Source: Methanosarcinales archaeon (lineage in GTDB: Archaea > Halobacteriota > Methanosarcinia > Methanosarcinales > Methanogasteraceae). From it: DNA of 7,697 nucleotides. The stretch lies in assembly GCA_030605805.1 (NCBI GenBank), contig JAUWHQ010000039.1, forward strand, positions 1 to 7,697, in the 5' to 3' direction. The notes beneath the pieces are model-generated. The model ran no database searches. It saw nothing but the letters and a program-made list of their open reading frames with translations, and was not told the DNA's origin. Shown here piece by piece: positions 1-6,126 of this stretch (within the stretch, counting starts at the first letter, position 1; every line of letters begins with the position of its first letter). The position numbers and the translations under genes are program-made.

Positions 1-102
1 CTTTACAGAGACCGAGCCTGGCGGAGAGGTCGTGGAACGGACTTGAAATAGACTTGAGCGGTAAAGTGGTGCCCAGACCACACCCCCTGCGGCTCATGGC
101 AG

Positions 103-1434
103 CTACGCAGGGCGGTGTTCCAGTTCACGCAGAAAAACGCCCGCAGTCATGGTGTCGCCCATCCCGACCGTGGTTACCGGACTTTCGCACCGGAGTGATG
201 GTGCAACGCAGACTACGTAGCCGTTCAATTGCAGATGCACGCCGCTGCCGATCCGCTCTCCATGAAAATACTCCTGCACCATCGAGCATTCGCGAACCCC
301 TGCATTGCTCGGCGGCAGATCCCTGATTGCGGCGTGTGCTGATGCGATATCCGCGTGTCCGGATATGGCGAGCGCACCAGACGCCGACGCGCCGAAGTTC
401 AGTGCGTCAATCTCGGATCGCGCACCCATGTATGCCGGATCAAAGACGCTCACGATAAAATCTCCGGTGTGGATGCATAGTCTCGATATTCCGAGCTCGT
501 CGATCGATTGAACCGACCTTTCGATGATGTTTCTCGCTGAAATATTTGTATCATCCCCCAGAAACTCCTCTTCGTTCATGCCGATGCTGTCCACGATATC
601 AGAGAGGCTGGAGATCATAAAATCGGTGATGCCGCTGTCAAGAAAGTCTCCCATTTCAAAATGGATCCGCAAATCCGGATTTACTGATTTCCAACGTTTC
701 AAATGCTCAAGAATCGGCTGCAAACAGTCGATGTACGTGGATCCGTCAGGATACGTATCGCGAAGCAGATGGAAGCCTGAGATCAATGCCCCGTCCATTT
801 CTTTGATGTGCGCAAGAGAATAATCCCGAAACGCGTCATCCAGGTATAGAGAGCTGTTTTTAGGATCGTAGGTCGCTATGATACGGTTGTTGTTCGGCGC
901 AATGATCGTTCTGCCGCAGAGTGTGACCTTATCTCCCTTCTTGAAGTCGAAGACGTGGTGCAGGGCGTCCTCCTCGCAGCTAACAGCGTCACCCGGCTTT
1001 AACAGGACGATCTTCCCATTTTTGTAAACCGGAATCCGTATCGTATCCCCTGAGAAGAGATCAACCTGTCTTCTTGACGGACACGCCACATTCGGGATCA
1101 CCAGCGATGCACTGAGGTTGGACAGGACGTTCGCAGCGATCCCCGCGTTTCCACCCAGACGCAGCACCGGTTCTTTCTTCATCAGAGGCAAGAGCACAGG
1201 TTCAGGGATGGCATCAGGCGTCTCGACCAGAAACTCACCCCCGTTTCCTTTTTCCATGCATCTCAGAAGAAGAGCAAGAAGATCGCTGATGTTGCCGATC
1301 CGGTTTGGCGGATCTCCGATCAGATGTTCGATTTTAGCGCCGAGACTGTTTCTCTCGATATAATCGGTGATCTTAGCCCCGTTGATGGCACATACCGAGT
1401 CGATATTAACGTTGCAGCAGCAGAGCACCCTCAT
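103..1434 (-). CDS. pfkC: ADP-dependent phosphofructokinase/glucokinase family sugar kinase
   Basis: Predicted cytosolic kinase using ADP rather than ATP to phosphorylate a sugar, most likely fructose 6-phosphate, in the modified archaeal Embden-Meyerhof pathway; AMP is the by-product. Seen in the 443-aa product: an N-terminal NVNID (residues 8-12) typical of the ribokinase-like fold in this family, GGNAG (94-98) in the sugar-binding region, the HxE motif (H258-F-E260), the NxxE magnesium motif (N287-E290), and the C-terminal GMGD (424-427) whose Asp427 should be the catalytic base. Length is close to the usual 450-490 aa, and the protein ends only 16 residues after GMGD. The ATG overlaps the queD stop by four bases (ATGA), so translation is probably coupled. 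There is no strong ribosome-binding site, only a GGGG run about 8 nt upstream. Phosphofructokinase versus glucokinase specificity, or both, cannot be decided from motifs alone; PFK is favoured because methanogen members are usually PFK. The first residues are unusually Cys-rich (CCC at 5-7). Confidence 0.9.
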   Translation of the reverse strand: MRVLCCCNVNIDSVCAINGAKITDYIERNSLGAKIEHLIGDPPNRIGNISDLLALLLRCMEKGNGGEFLVETPDAIPEPVLLPLMKKEPVLRLGGNAGIAANVLSNLSASLVIPNVACPSRRQVDLFSGDTIRIPVYKNGKIVLLKPGDAVSCEEDALHHVFDFKKGDKVTLCGRTIIAPNNNRIIATYDPKNSSLYLDDAFRDYSLAHIKEMDGALISGFHLLRDTYPDGSTYIDCLQPILEHLKRWKSVNPDLRIHFEMGDFLDSGITDFMISSLSDIVDSIGMNEEEFLGDDTNISARNIIERSVQSIDELGISRLCIHTGDFIVSVFDPAYMGARSEIDALNFGASASGALAISGHADIASAHAAIRDLPPSNAGVRECSMVQEYFHGERIGSGVHLQLNGYVVCVAPSLRCESPVTTVGMGDTMTAGVFLRELEHRPA

Positions 1435-1922
1435 AGAGATACCCCGTTCTCGAGGTCCAGCGTGCAGCCTGCGCCCTGCCCGATCCCTTCGTCGATGCGC
1501 ACATCCAGTCGGCTGACATCAAGGTCGCTGGTTTCGATCATGCGGGCAAGTTCGCCTGCGACATACATGCACAGGCTCTCGGCACTCGTTGAATCGATGG
1601 GAATAAAGGCGATATCCTCGATCGGGAGCTGGTATCTCTTCTCGCCGATATCGATGACCACACTGTCTTCGTTCTTCGTGATGCGGATGCGAGGGTCGTT
1701 TTCTGCGACGATGATGTGGTGATCGAGCCGGCTGCATATCTGTGCAACCATCTCCTTCAGCAGTTCGAAATCGATGATGAACTCGCCGGTTCGTTTCCCG
1801 TGCACCCGCACGTTCACTGCATACGTATGCCCGTGCAGCCGCCCACACTTCGGATGATGTGGTATCAGGTGACATGCGGAGAATCTGAGTTTTGCCATCC
1901 AGCCGTCGAGTTCAATCCACAA
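1431..1922 (-). CDS. queD: 6-carboxytetrahydropterin synthase (QueD/PTPS family)
   Basis: A member of the 6-pyruvoyltetrahydropterin synthase family. The QueD branch converts dihydroneopterin triphosphate to 6-carboxytetrahydropterin on the path to preQ0, which archaea use for archaeosine in tRNA. Seen in the 163-aa product: zinc ligands H18, H30 and H32, with the spacing C26-xxx-HGH that marks the QueD type (PTPS-III proteins have Glu in place of the Cys). Catalytic Asp/His lie in LDHH (66-69), the TSAE motif is at 113-116, and a pterin-anchoring Glu is likely at E146. Residues about 76-103 form an insertion between LDHH and TSAE that is absent from short bacterial QueD. The TTG start is chosen because GGTGAT lies 3 nt upstream, an in-frame stop lies further upstream with no other start between, and the region MWIELDGW looks family-like. 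The alternative ATG is residue 9. It overlaps pfkC by 4 nt. A role in another pterin pathway is possible. Confidence 0.88.
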   Translation of the reverse strand: MWIELDGWMAKLRFSACHLIPHHPKCGRLHGHTYAVNVRVHGKRTGEFIIDFELLKEMVAQICSRLDHHIIVAENDPRIRITKNEDSVVIDIGEKRYQLPIEDIAFIPIDSTSAESLCMYVAGELARMIETSDLDVSRLDVRIDEGIGQGAGCTLDLENGVSL

Positions 1923-1925
1923 AAC

Positions 1926-1933
1926 ATCACCTT
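1926..1933 (-). promoter_or_regulatory. Ribosome-binding site of queD
   Basis: The minus strand reads AAGGTGAT just before TTG, complementary to the archaeal 16S rRNA 3' end (AUCACCUCC). It leaves 3 nt to the TTG codon and is the main reason for choosing the TTG start over the ATG eight codons downstream. Confidence 0.7.
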
Positions 1934-1935
1934 CG

Positions 1936-1962
1936 TGCGACTTGTGCTACTTATGCTACTTA
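1936..1962. repeat. Three 9-bp tandem units upstream of queD
   Basis: On the minus strand the units read TAAGTAGCA, TAAGTAGCA and CAAGTCGCA. The first two are identical and the third differs at two positions. They fill almost half of the 60-nt gap between the roadblock gene and queD and end directly before the queD ribosome-binding site. They could be a regulator-binding array or simply slippage-generated. Function unknown. Confidence 0.6.
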
Positions 1963-1982
1963 TGGTATTCTAACGCGTGCGA

Positions 1983-2351
1983 TCAGGTCAGAATCTTCTT
2001 GATCTTCTCTGCCGCCTTGTCAAGTTCCACAAGAACAAGTCCAAGACCTGCATCGGGTGGTGTAAGCACCACAACCAGCGCCTTTGGTCCAGCCCCGACC
2101 GCAACCAGCTTTCCATCGTTCGATTCAACGATCAGCCGATCCGGCACCCCCCTTTCCAGCTCGGTGGACGCAGTTTCCGCAGCACCAAGCATCGTTGCGG
2201 ACATGGCGGCGAATACCTCCTCATCGCCATGTGACATGCGCGATGCTATGAGCAGTCCATCCCGACTCGCAATCACACTTGATTCGATCTCTCCGGTGTT
2301 TATGAGATCTGATAAAACCTTGTCGAGCATTTCAGGTATATTCATGATCAC
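1983..2351 (-). CDS. Roadblock/LC7 domain protein
   Basis: A 122-aa single-domain protein of the roadblock/LC7 superfamily, small alpha-beta dimers that in bacteria and archaea commonly regulate Ras-like GTPases (MglB type) or serve as signalling scaffolds. Seen: an N-terminal helix (about 5-17), the strand-turn-strand SSVIASRDGLLIAS (about 24-37), the helix EEVFAAMSATMLGAAE (about 44-59), then strands around DRLIVES, GKLVAVGAG and ALVVVLTP and a final amphipathic helix, which is the expected order. No membrane segment or extra domain is present, and no partner GTPase lies in the window. The GTG start overlaps the upstream stop by 4 nt (GTGA); an ATG two codons later is an equally possible start. 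Overlap with the preceding gene suggests co-translation and possibly physical interaction with that product. Confidence 0.85.
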   Translation of the reverse strand: MIMNIPEMLDKVLSDLINTGEIESSVIASRDGLLIASRMSHGDEEVFAAMSATMLGAAETASTELERGVPDRLIVESNDGKLVAVGAGPKALVVVLTPPDAGLGLVLVELDKAAEKIKKILT

Positions 2352-2845
2352 TTCCCCGTTAAATCAAAGCGTATAACACATTCCCCTGTTTTTTCGTAAT
2401 TGTCTGCATCCTTGCGTCCGCCTTTGACATTCTGACTGAGTATATTCTGTATCAGGCAGGTTGCAAGAATGCCGACCGGACAGACCCTTGTCGGGGGAAT
2501 GCCGATCTTCTCACGCATACCTTTTCCAAGATGGTGCTTGCAGTTCAGTGTTGTCAGCGTCAATATATCATCTTCGAGCGTCACCTTCACATCATCGGCA
2601 CTCACGCCACGTTCGAATAACAACTGCAACTTCTCGATATCGGTAAGATCGGTCAGGTCAGTACCGGCTGCAAGGTATTCGATGATATTTTTTCCGTATG
2701 CGTGGGATAGATTCCGGATGATCGCCTTATAGCCATCCCCAAACATCTTCTGAGCGGACACCATGAACCCCCTTGAGATAATCATCTCCGACTCGATGAA
2801 ACGATCGGTAGATCTTTGTATCTCGTCAGTCGATTCCACTACCAT
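2348..2845 (-). CDS. Uncharacterised archaeal Cys/His-containing protein, possibly V4R-like
   Basis: I do not recognise this 165-aa protein with certainty. The N-terminal third is helical (about residues 6-60, including GDGYKAIIRNLSHAYGKNII). The C-terminal part holds strands and conserved-looking C102-x-H104-H105, C122-P, C130 and C156, which could bind metal or a thiol ligand. The GECVIRFDL ending (154-162) recalls 4-vinyl-reductase (V4R) small-molecule-binding domains, but the match is weak. No membrane segment or signal peptide is seen. The ATG has no ribosome-binding site and lies about 20 nt from a TATA-like box, which fits a leaderless transcript. It is the first gene of the minus-strand group and overlaps the roadblock gene by 4 nt, so a sensor-plus-adaptor pair is a reasonable inference. 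The coding call is firm because of length and gene packing; the function is not. Confidence 0.8.
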   Translation of the reverse strand: MVVESTDEIQRSTDRFIESEMIISRGFMVSAQKMFGDGYKAIIRNLSHAYGKNIIEYLAAGTDLTDLTDIEKLQLLFERGVSADDVKVTLEDDILTLTTLNCKHHLGKGMREKIGIPPTRVCPVGILATCLIQNILSQNVKGGRKDADNYEKTGECVIRFDLTGK

Positions 2846-2860
2846 ACATGTTATTCTGGT

Positions 2861-2870
2861 ATTTTATAAT
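2861..2870 (-). promoter_or_regulatory. TATA-box promoter of the minus-strand gene group
   Basis: The minus strand reads ATTATAAAAT, centred about 20 nt before the ATG at 2845. With the usual 24-26 nt from TATA centre to transcription start, the RNA would begin within a few bases of the ATG, consistent with the missing ribosome-binding site. The box lies inside the inverted repeat GTATT-TTAT-AATAC (2859-2872), which could let a repressor compete with TBP. Confidence 0.5.
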
Positions 2871-2961
2871 ACATAACGGTTTCGTTGGGCGGGGCTTTGG
2901 GACGAAATTCCCGTATACCCCAGCCCGGCAGCCAGTGCGGCACCACATTGCACATGATTTC

Positions 2962-2972
2962 GGGGATTCCCC
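2962..2972. repeat. Short GC-rich palindrome
   Basis: GGGGA-T-TCCCC is a perfect inverted repeat with a single central base. It is one of several short inverted repeats in the divergent intergenic region; others are GGGA/TCCC at 2899-2912 and GTGC-G-GCAC at 2935-2943. Confidence 0.5.
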
Positions 2973-3007
2973 ACTCTTCGGATATCGTGCCCCACACAGG
3001 GGAGTGG
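2971..3007. repeat. Nested inverted repeats, possible stem-loop
   Basis: CCACTC (2971-2976) can pair with GAGTGG (3002-3007), and inside it CCCC (2990-2993) can pair with GGGG (2999-3002) across the loop ACACA. The outer stem competes with the palindrome at 2962-2972 for two bases. This may be a folded RNA element, an operator, or chance in a GC-rich patch. Confidence 0.4.
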
Positions 3008-3046
3008 CTTGGTAACCCCAAAAACCCTCCCGGAGATAACAGTAAA

Positions 3047-3054
3047 TTATTTAT
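3047..3054 (+). promoter_or_regulatory. TATA-like box of the membrane-MoxR-VWA operon
   Basis: TTATTTAT with an A-rich flank upstream (AAA at 3044-3046, fitting a BRE) stands in an AT-rich patch after a GC-rich stretch. It is centred about 27 nt before the GTG at 3078, so the transcript would be nearly leaderless if GTG is the true start. Confidence 0.45.
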
Positions 3055-3077
3055 CCCTTTGAGGTATAACTCTTTTA

Positions 3078-4181
3078 GTGGAGGAAGTAAGGGGGCGTAT
3101 CTACTTGAATAATCGGAAATCAATCAACGGAAACGTTGCGGTGCTCTGCGCCGTGCTGATCGGAATCACGAACATCTACGTAGCACCGATCTATGACGGT
3201 ACATCCGGTTTTATGGTGCTGTTCGTGCTGATGGTGCTCACAGGGCTTGCCGTGCCAGCCATATACATGATTCCGAGCCGCGCGGTCAAGTTTGCAGCAT
3301 ACATCTTCCTTGGTTTTTCCGCATACTGGGCTGTGGGCGCTGCAATGAATCTTGTGCATACCGGAGAACTTTTTGACTCATTCCAGTTCCTGCCGATGGT
3401 TATCTTTGCCATGGCAAATGCCATCGTCATTCTCATCGCAATCGTAGATTCACCACGGTATGGATATGGATTTGCAGGGATGGGGCTTGCGGTCATGATA
3501 TATAACGTCACAAGAACCTGGAATCTGGACTATGTTGGCGGTAAACCGGATATGCTGCTATTAACGTTCGTTCTGTGCTCATTGATACCATTGCTGTGGT
3601 GTTATCTGCTTGCAGGCACTGTAAGGAGTCTTAGATTCTCTGCTGCCAATCGATTCTATGCAACATTGAAGGCAGGAATCCTGACGCTTTCTGTGTTTAT
3701 CATACTCGCTACAACGATTGCGATCAGTCAACTTCCGATCATCGACGAACTATCCGAGGTAGGCGAATTTCTCTCGATAACCAGCGGAGATCTCCTCATA
3801 CTCTGCTGGTACTACCTCTTATCGCACGTTGTCTTTGTTATGGTCGTTTTCTTTGCAAACCACCTGGTGTTGAATGCGTTTGACATTGAAAAGACGATCA
3901 CAGAGGATGGGACGGTCATATATCGCAGATTGGCAGCCGAAGATGACGAAGAGACGGAAGAAGGATCAGAAAATCCATACAACTCAATAGTGAAGGAGAT
4001 GAAGAACTTCCAGAGCGAATTCAAGAAGGGGAAGTTGAATCGACTGGCGTGTGTGCAGGAAGTTGGCAAATTCAGGAATGAACTGGATTTACTCGTCTCA
4101 AAGTATGATTACGGATCAAGAGACGATGCAGAAGAACGGTTGCATCAAATAGAGAGGAATGTGGAGTTTTCATTCAAATAA
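3078..4181 (+). CDS. Polytopic membrane protein with charged cytosolic tail, MoxR-linked
   Basis: I do not recognise the family. The 367-aa product has about eight hydrophobic segments, near residues 17-37, 44-64, 70-92, 103-123, 128-143, 157-181, 194-218 and 235-265. A hydrophilic tail (266-367) follows, with an acidic cluster (EDDEETEE, 288-295) and probable helices including a Lys-rich stretch and a final amphipathic helix rich in Glu and Arg. No catalytic motif is evident and there is no cleavable signal peptide. It is the first gene of a three-gene plus-strand operon; the MoxR gene begins directly after its stop. That makes it the likely membrane client or anchor of the ATPase/VWA pair (inference). 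The start is uncertain: GTG at 3078 fits the TATA distance, whereas TTG at 3105 would have a GGGGG-type ribosome-binding site 8 nt upstream and would remove nine hydrophilic residues. Confidence 0.82.
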   Translation: MEEVRGRIYLNNRKSINGNVAVLCAVLIGITNIYVAPIYDGTSGFMVLFVLMVLTGLAVPAIYMIPSRAVKFAAYIFLGFSAYWAVGAAMNLVHTGELFDSFQFLPMVIFAMANAIVILIAIVDSPRYGYGFAGMGLAVMIYNVTRTWNLDYVGGKPDMLLLTFVLCSLIPLLWCYLLAGTVRSLRFSAANRFYATLKAGILTLSVFIILATTIAISQLPIIDELSEVGEFLSITSGDLLILCWYYLLSHVVFVMVVFFANHLVLNAFDIEKTITEDGTVIYRRLAAEDDEETEEGSENPYNSIVKEMKNFQSEFKKGKLNRLACVQEVGKFRNELDLLVSKYDYGSRDDAEERLHQIERNVEFSFK

Positions 4182-5057
4182 ATGCTGACAACAGACGACT
4201 ATCTCCAGATCCTTGAGACATGCACGATCAAAGGACACGATGACGCCATTATACGGGCGCTGCGGTACATCGATCTTGGTTATCCGATCATGCTGTACGG
4301 TCCTCCGGGTAACGGGAAAACAACGATCGCAGAACATCTTTTGACGTATCTCGGTGGCGGAAAGGATACATTCTACGAGATTGAGGGCACAGAGGGGATG
4401 AACGAGTACCATATCATCGGCGGCTTTCATCCGCTCTCGATGTCTGGCAACTCGGCGCTTGCAGAGCAGTTCGTGTACAAGTACGGAATCGTCGCGCGAG
4501 CGATCTTCGACCATAAAAACCTCTTGATCGACGAGTTCACGCGTGCGCCGAGTTCTGCGTACTCAGGTCTCTTTCTGCTGCTGTCGCTCGGCAAACTGCC
4601 GCTCGAATACAAGGAAACGACCCTTGTGAAGCCTGATAACTGGGTATTGATCACGACCACGAATTTCGGGGACGAAGGGACTTATCGGCTCAGCAATGCG
4701 CTGAAAAGGCGGTTTGTCCCGATAGACATCGGCTATCCGAGCAGTTCCACCGAGAGAACGCTGCTTGCTTCAATCACGCCCGATCTCGATGAAAAGGTGA
4801 TCGAAGGTATACTTACGTTCGCAGAGGAGACCAGAGCGATCTGGAAGAAGGATCGTGGGATTCCGCAGGGATTATCTACCGACGGAGTCATCAGAATGGC
4901 TCGGTACTGCGAGCTTTCCATGAAACAGGGCTCAGATCATGTCAGCGCGTTCATGGATGCCGCATTTCACCAGAGCACGGTCATTGCGGACGAGACCGAC
5001 CCGCATTCACTGCACCGGGTGCAGGAACTGGTGATCTCGGTCGGAGACGCGCTGTGA
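4182..5057 (+). CDS. MoxR-type AAA+ ATPase
   Basis: A 291-aa AAA+ ATPase of the MoxR group (AAA_5-like), ring-forming chaperones that usually act with a VWA protein to remodel or activate a partner complex, as in RavA-ViaA, NorQ-NorD and CoxD-CoxE. Seen: Walker A GPPGNGKT (40-47), Walker B LLIDE (114-118), a sensor-1 Asn at N161 within ITTTN, arginine-finger candidates R176/R177 in LKRRF, and a C-terminal lid with a sensor-2 candidate R238 in a GLSTDGVIR context. All residues needed for ATP hydrolysis appear present, and the length is usual for a stand-alone MoxR. The ATG follows the upstream TAA with no spacer (TAAATG) and no close ribosome-binding site, so translation is probably coupled. 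The specific partner cannot be read from sequence; the flanking membrane protein and VWA-like protein are the natural candidates. Confidence 0.9.
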   Translation: MLTTDDYLQILETCTIKGHDDAIIRALRYIDLGYPIMLYGPPGNGKTTIAEHLLTYLGGGKDTFYEIEGTEGMNEYHIIGGFHPLSMSGNSALAEQFVYKYGIVARAIFDHKNLLIDEFTRAPSSAYSGLFLLLSLGKLPLEYKETTLVKPDNWVLITTTNFGDEGTYRLSNALKRRFVPIDIGYPSSSTERTLLASITPDLDEKVIEGILTFAEETRAIWKKDRGIPQGLSTDGVIRMARYCELSMKQGSDHVSAFMDAAFHQSTVIADETDPHSLHRVQELVISVGDAL

Positions 5058-5071
5058 GATGAGAGACAACG

Positions 5072-6007
5072 ATGCACCTCAACAATGTAGTAGACGACTC
5101 CACGGACGATCTCGTGGCTGACACACTGACATACTGCGCACAATTCCTTGAAAAGCGTAAACCCCGAATTTACCGAAAGATAATCGACAATTGCAGGAAT
5201 ATCGGTAGTGATGTACTCAAAAGAGATTATTATGTCCCCCCGTCACTCGAACGGATGAAATACCAGCCGTACGACGGCGCTGGCATCATCGCTGTCAACC
5301 GCACGCAGCAGGAGTTCTGCACACGGGGACGGCAGATGGATGCGGTCATCGGAAGATCGAGGGCGCGGAGCAAGCCGGCGCTGCATCTTGCGGTCCTGCT
5401 CGATAACTCGGACCAGATGACTGCGTGGGCAAGAACCCGGATGCTCGGGCGCGAGGTGCCTGGCAAGGACGCACCATCAGCGTTTGCAAAGATCGCCACG
5501 ATCGCGCTGCTCGAGAAGACCTGCGATGCAAAGACCAGATCGCTCATCACCTTCGGATCCGATATCAAGGCAGATATCAATATTCATGGCGACCTCGATT
5601 ACGGGACATTGCTTGCGGCAAACGGCGCCGGATGCTGCAGGCTCGATCTTGCGCTTGCATCGCTGCTCCGTATGAGATGGGATCTTCTGAAGGGTGAGCG
5701 GCAGCTGATCATACTGACAGGCATGCCCCCTGCGACCGGCACCGGCGTGCTGCTCGACGAGATCGGCGTACAGGAGGCGAGTCTGTTATACATGCGGCGG
5801 ATGGTCCAAAAAGGCGTACGGATCCTGTATCTCCCAATACTCACGCAGACCGGGCTTATCGATACAAGAATCGGGGCGTATACGAGCCGAACCTTTGCCC
5901 ATCGCATCAACGAGCTTGGAATCACTGTTTCGGTGATCGGAGGTGCAGATGCTTTCGTACATGCACTGCGTGGCGGTATCAAGCAGATGCTTCAACTGAG
6001 GGTCTGA
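5072..6007 (+). CDS. VWA-like protein with degenerate MIDAS, MoxR partner
   Basis: A 311-aa protein whose second half (about 103-300) has the layout of a von Willebrand factor A domain: strand LHLAVLLDN (104-112), a helix near 134-150, strand SLITFGSDI (157-165), a helix region around LDLALASLLRM (191-201), strand RQLIILTG (210-217), and strands around VRILYLPI (249-256) and ITVSVIGG. The N-terminal 100 residues are charged, with an Arg-rich link before the domain, and have no domain I recognise. The metal site is altered: the DxSxS motif reads DNSDQ (111-115), the expected Thr region reads GAGCCRLD, and the usual TDG reads TGM (216-218). Metal binding is therefore doubtful. It starts 14 nt after the MoxR stop with only a weak GATGAGAG ribosome-binding site. 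Pairing with MoxR is typical of VWA cofactors; the altered site suggests a structural or adaptor role (inference). Confidence 0.8.
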   Translation: MHLNNVVDDSTDDLVADTLTYCAQFLEKRKPRIYRKIIDNCRNIGSDVLKRDYYVPPSLERMKYQPYDGAGIIAVNRTQQEFCTRGRQMDAVIGRSRARSKPALHLAVLLDNSDQMTAWARTRMLGREVPGKDAPSAFAKIATIALLEKTCDAKTRSLITFGSDIKADINIHGDLDYGTLLAANGAGCCRLDLALASLLRMRWDLLKGERQLIILTGMPPATGTGVLLDEIGVQEASLLYMRRMVQKGVRILYLPILTQTGLIDTRIGAYTSRTFAHRINELGITVSVIGGADAFVHALRGGIKQMLQLRV

Positions 6008-6126
6008 ATTTTGGGACGCTGGTATCCGCACAGTCACTTTCCTGATTCTGATGGATTCTGTGGTTTCCGATCTTTGCGCCCTTGCGTCACTCACGTCTTT
6101 CTCGTTCCTCTGATCTAACGTAAGGT

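Noticed and set aside
11..81. Possible tRNA-Ser-like sequence (CGGACTTGAAAT resembles an anticodon arm; GACC/GGTC a D stem)
   Set aside because: The 3' half does not pair with the supposed anticodon stem, no T-arm consensus (GGTTCRANNCC) follows, and no acceptor stem can be built.
85..112. Hairpin CCCTGCG/CGCAGGG across the pfkC stop as a terminator
   Set aside because: No T-run follows on the minus strand, and the stem lies partly in coding sequence; archaeal terminators are mainly oligo-T.
2885..3112. 75-aa plus-strand open frame upstream of the membrane protein gene
   Set aside because: It overlaps the TATA-like box and the start of the membrane gene in another frame, has no recognisable domain, and its composition reflects the GC-rich repeats.
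2851..3123. 90-aa minus-strand open frame in the divergent intergenic region
   Set aside because: It begins with TTG inside the plus-strand membrane gene, has no ribosome-binding site, passes through the palindromic GC-rich block and crosses both promoters. A plus-strand frame over the same stretch is equally open.
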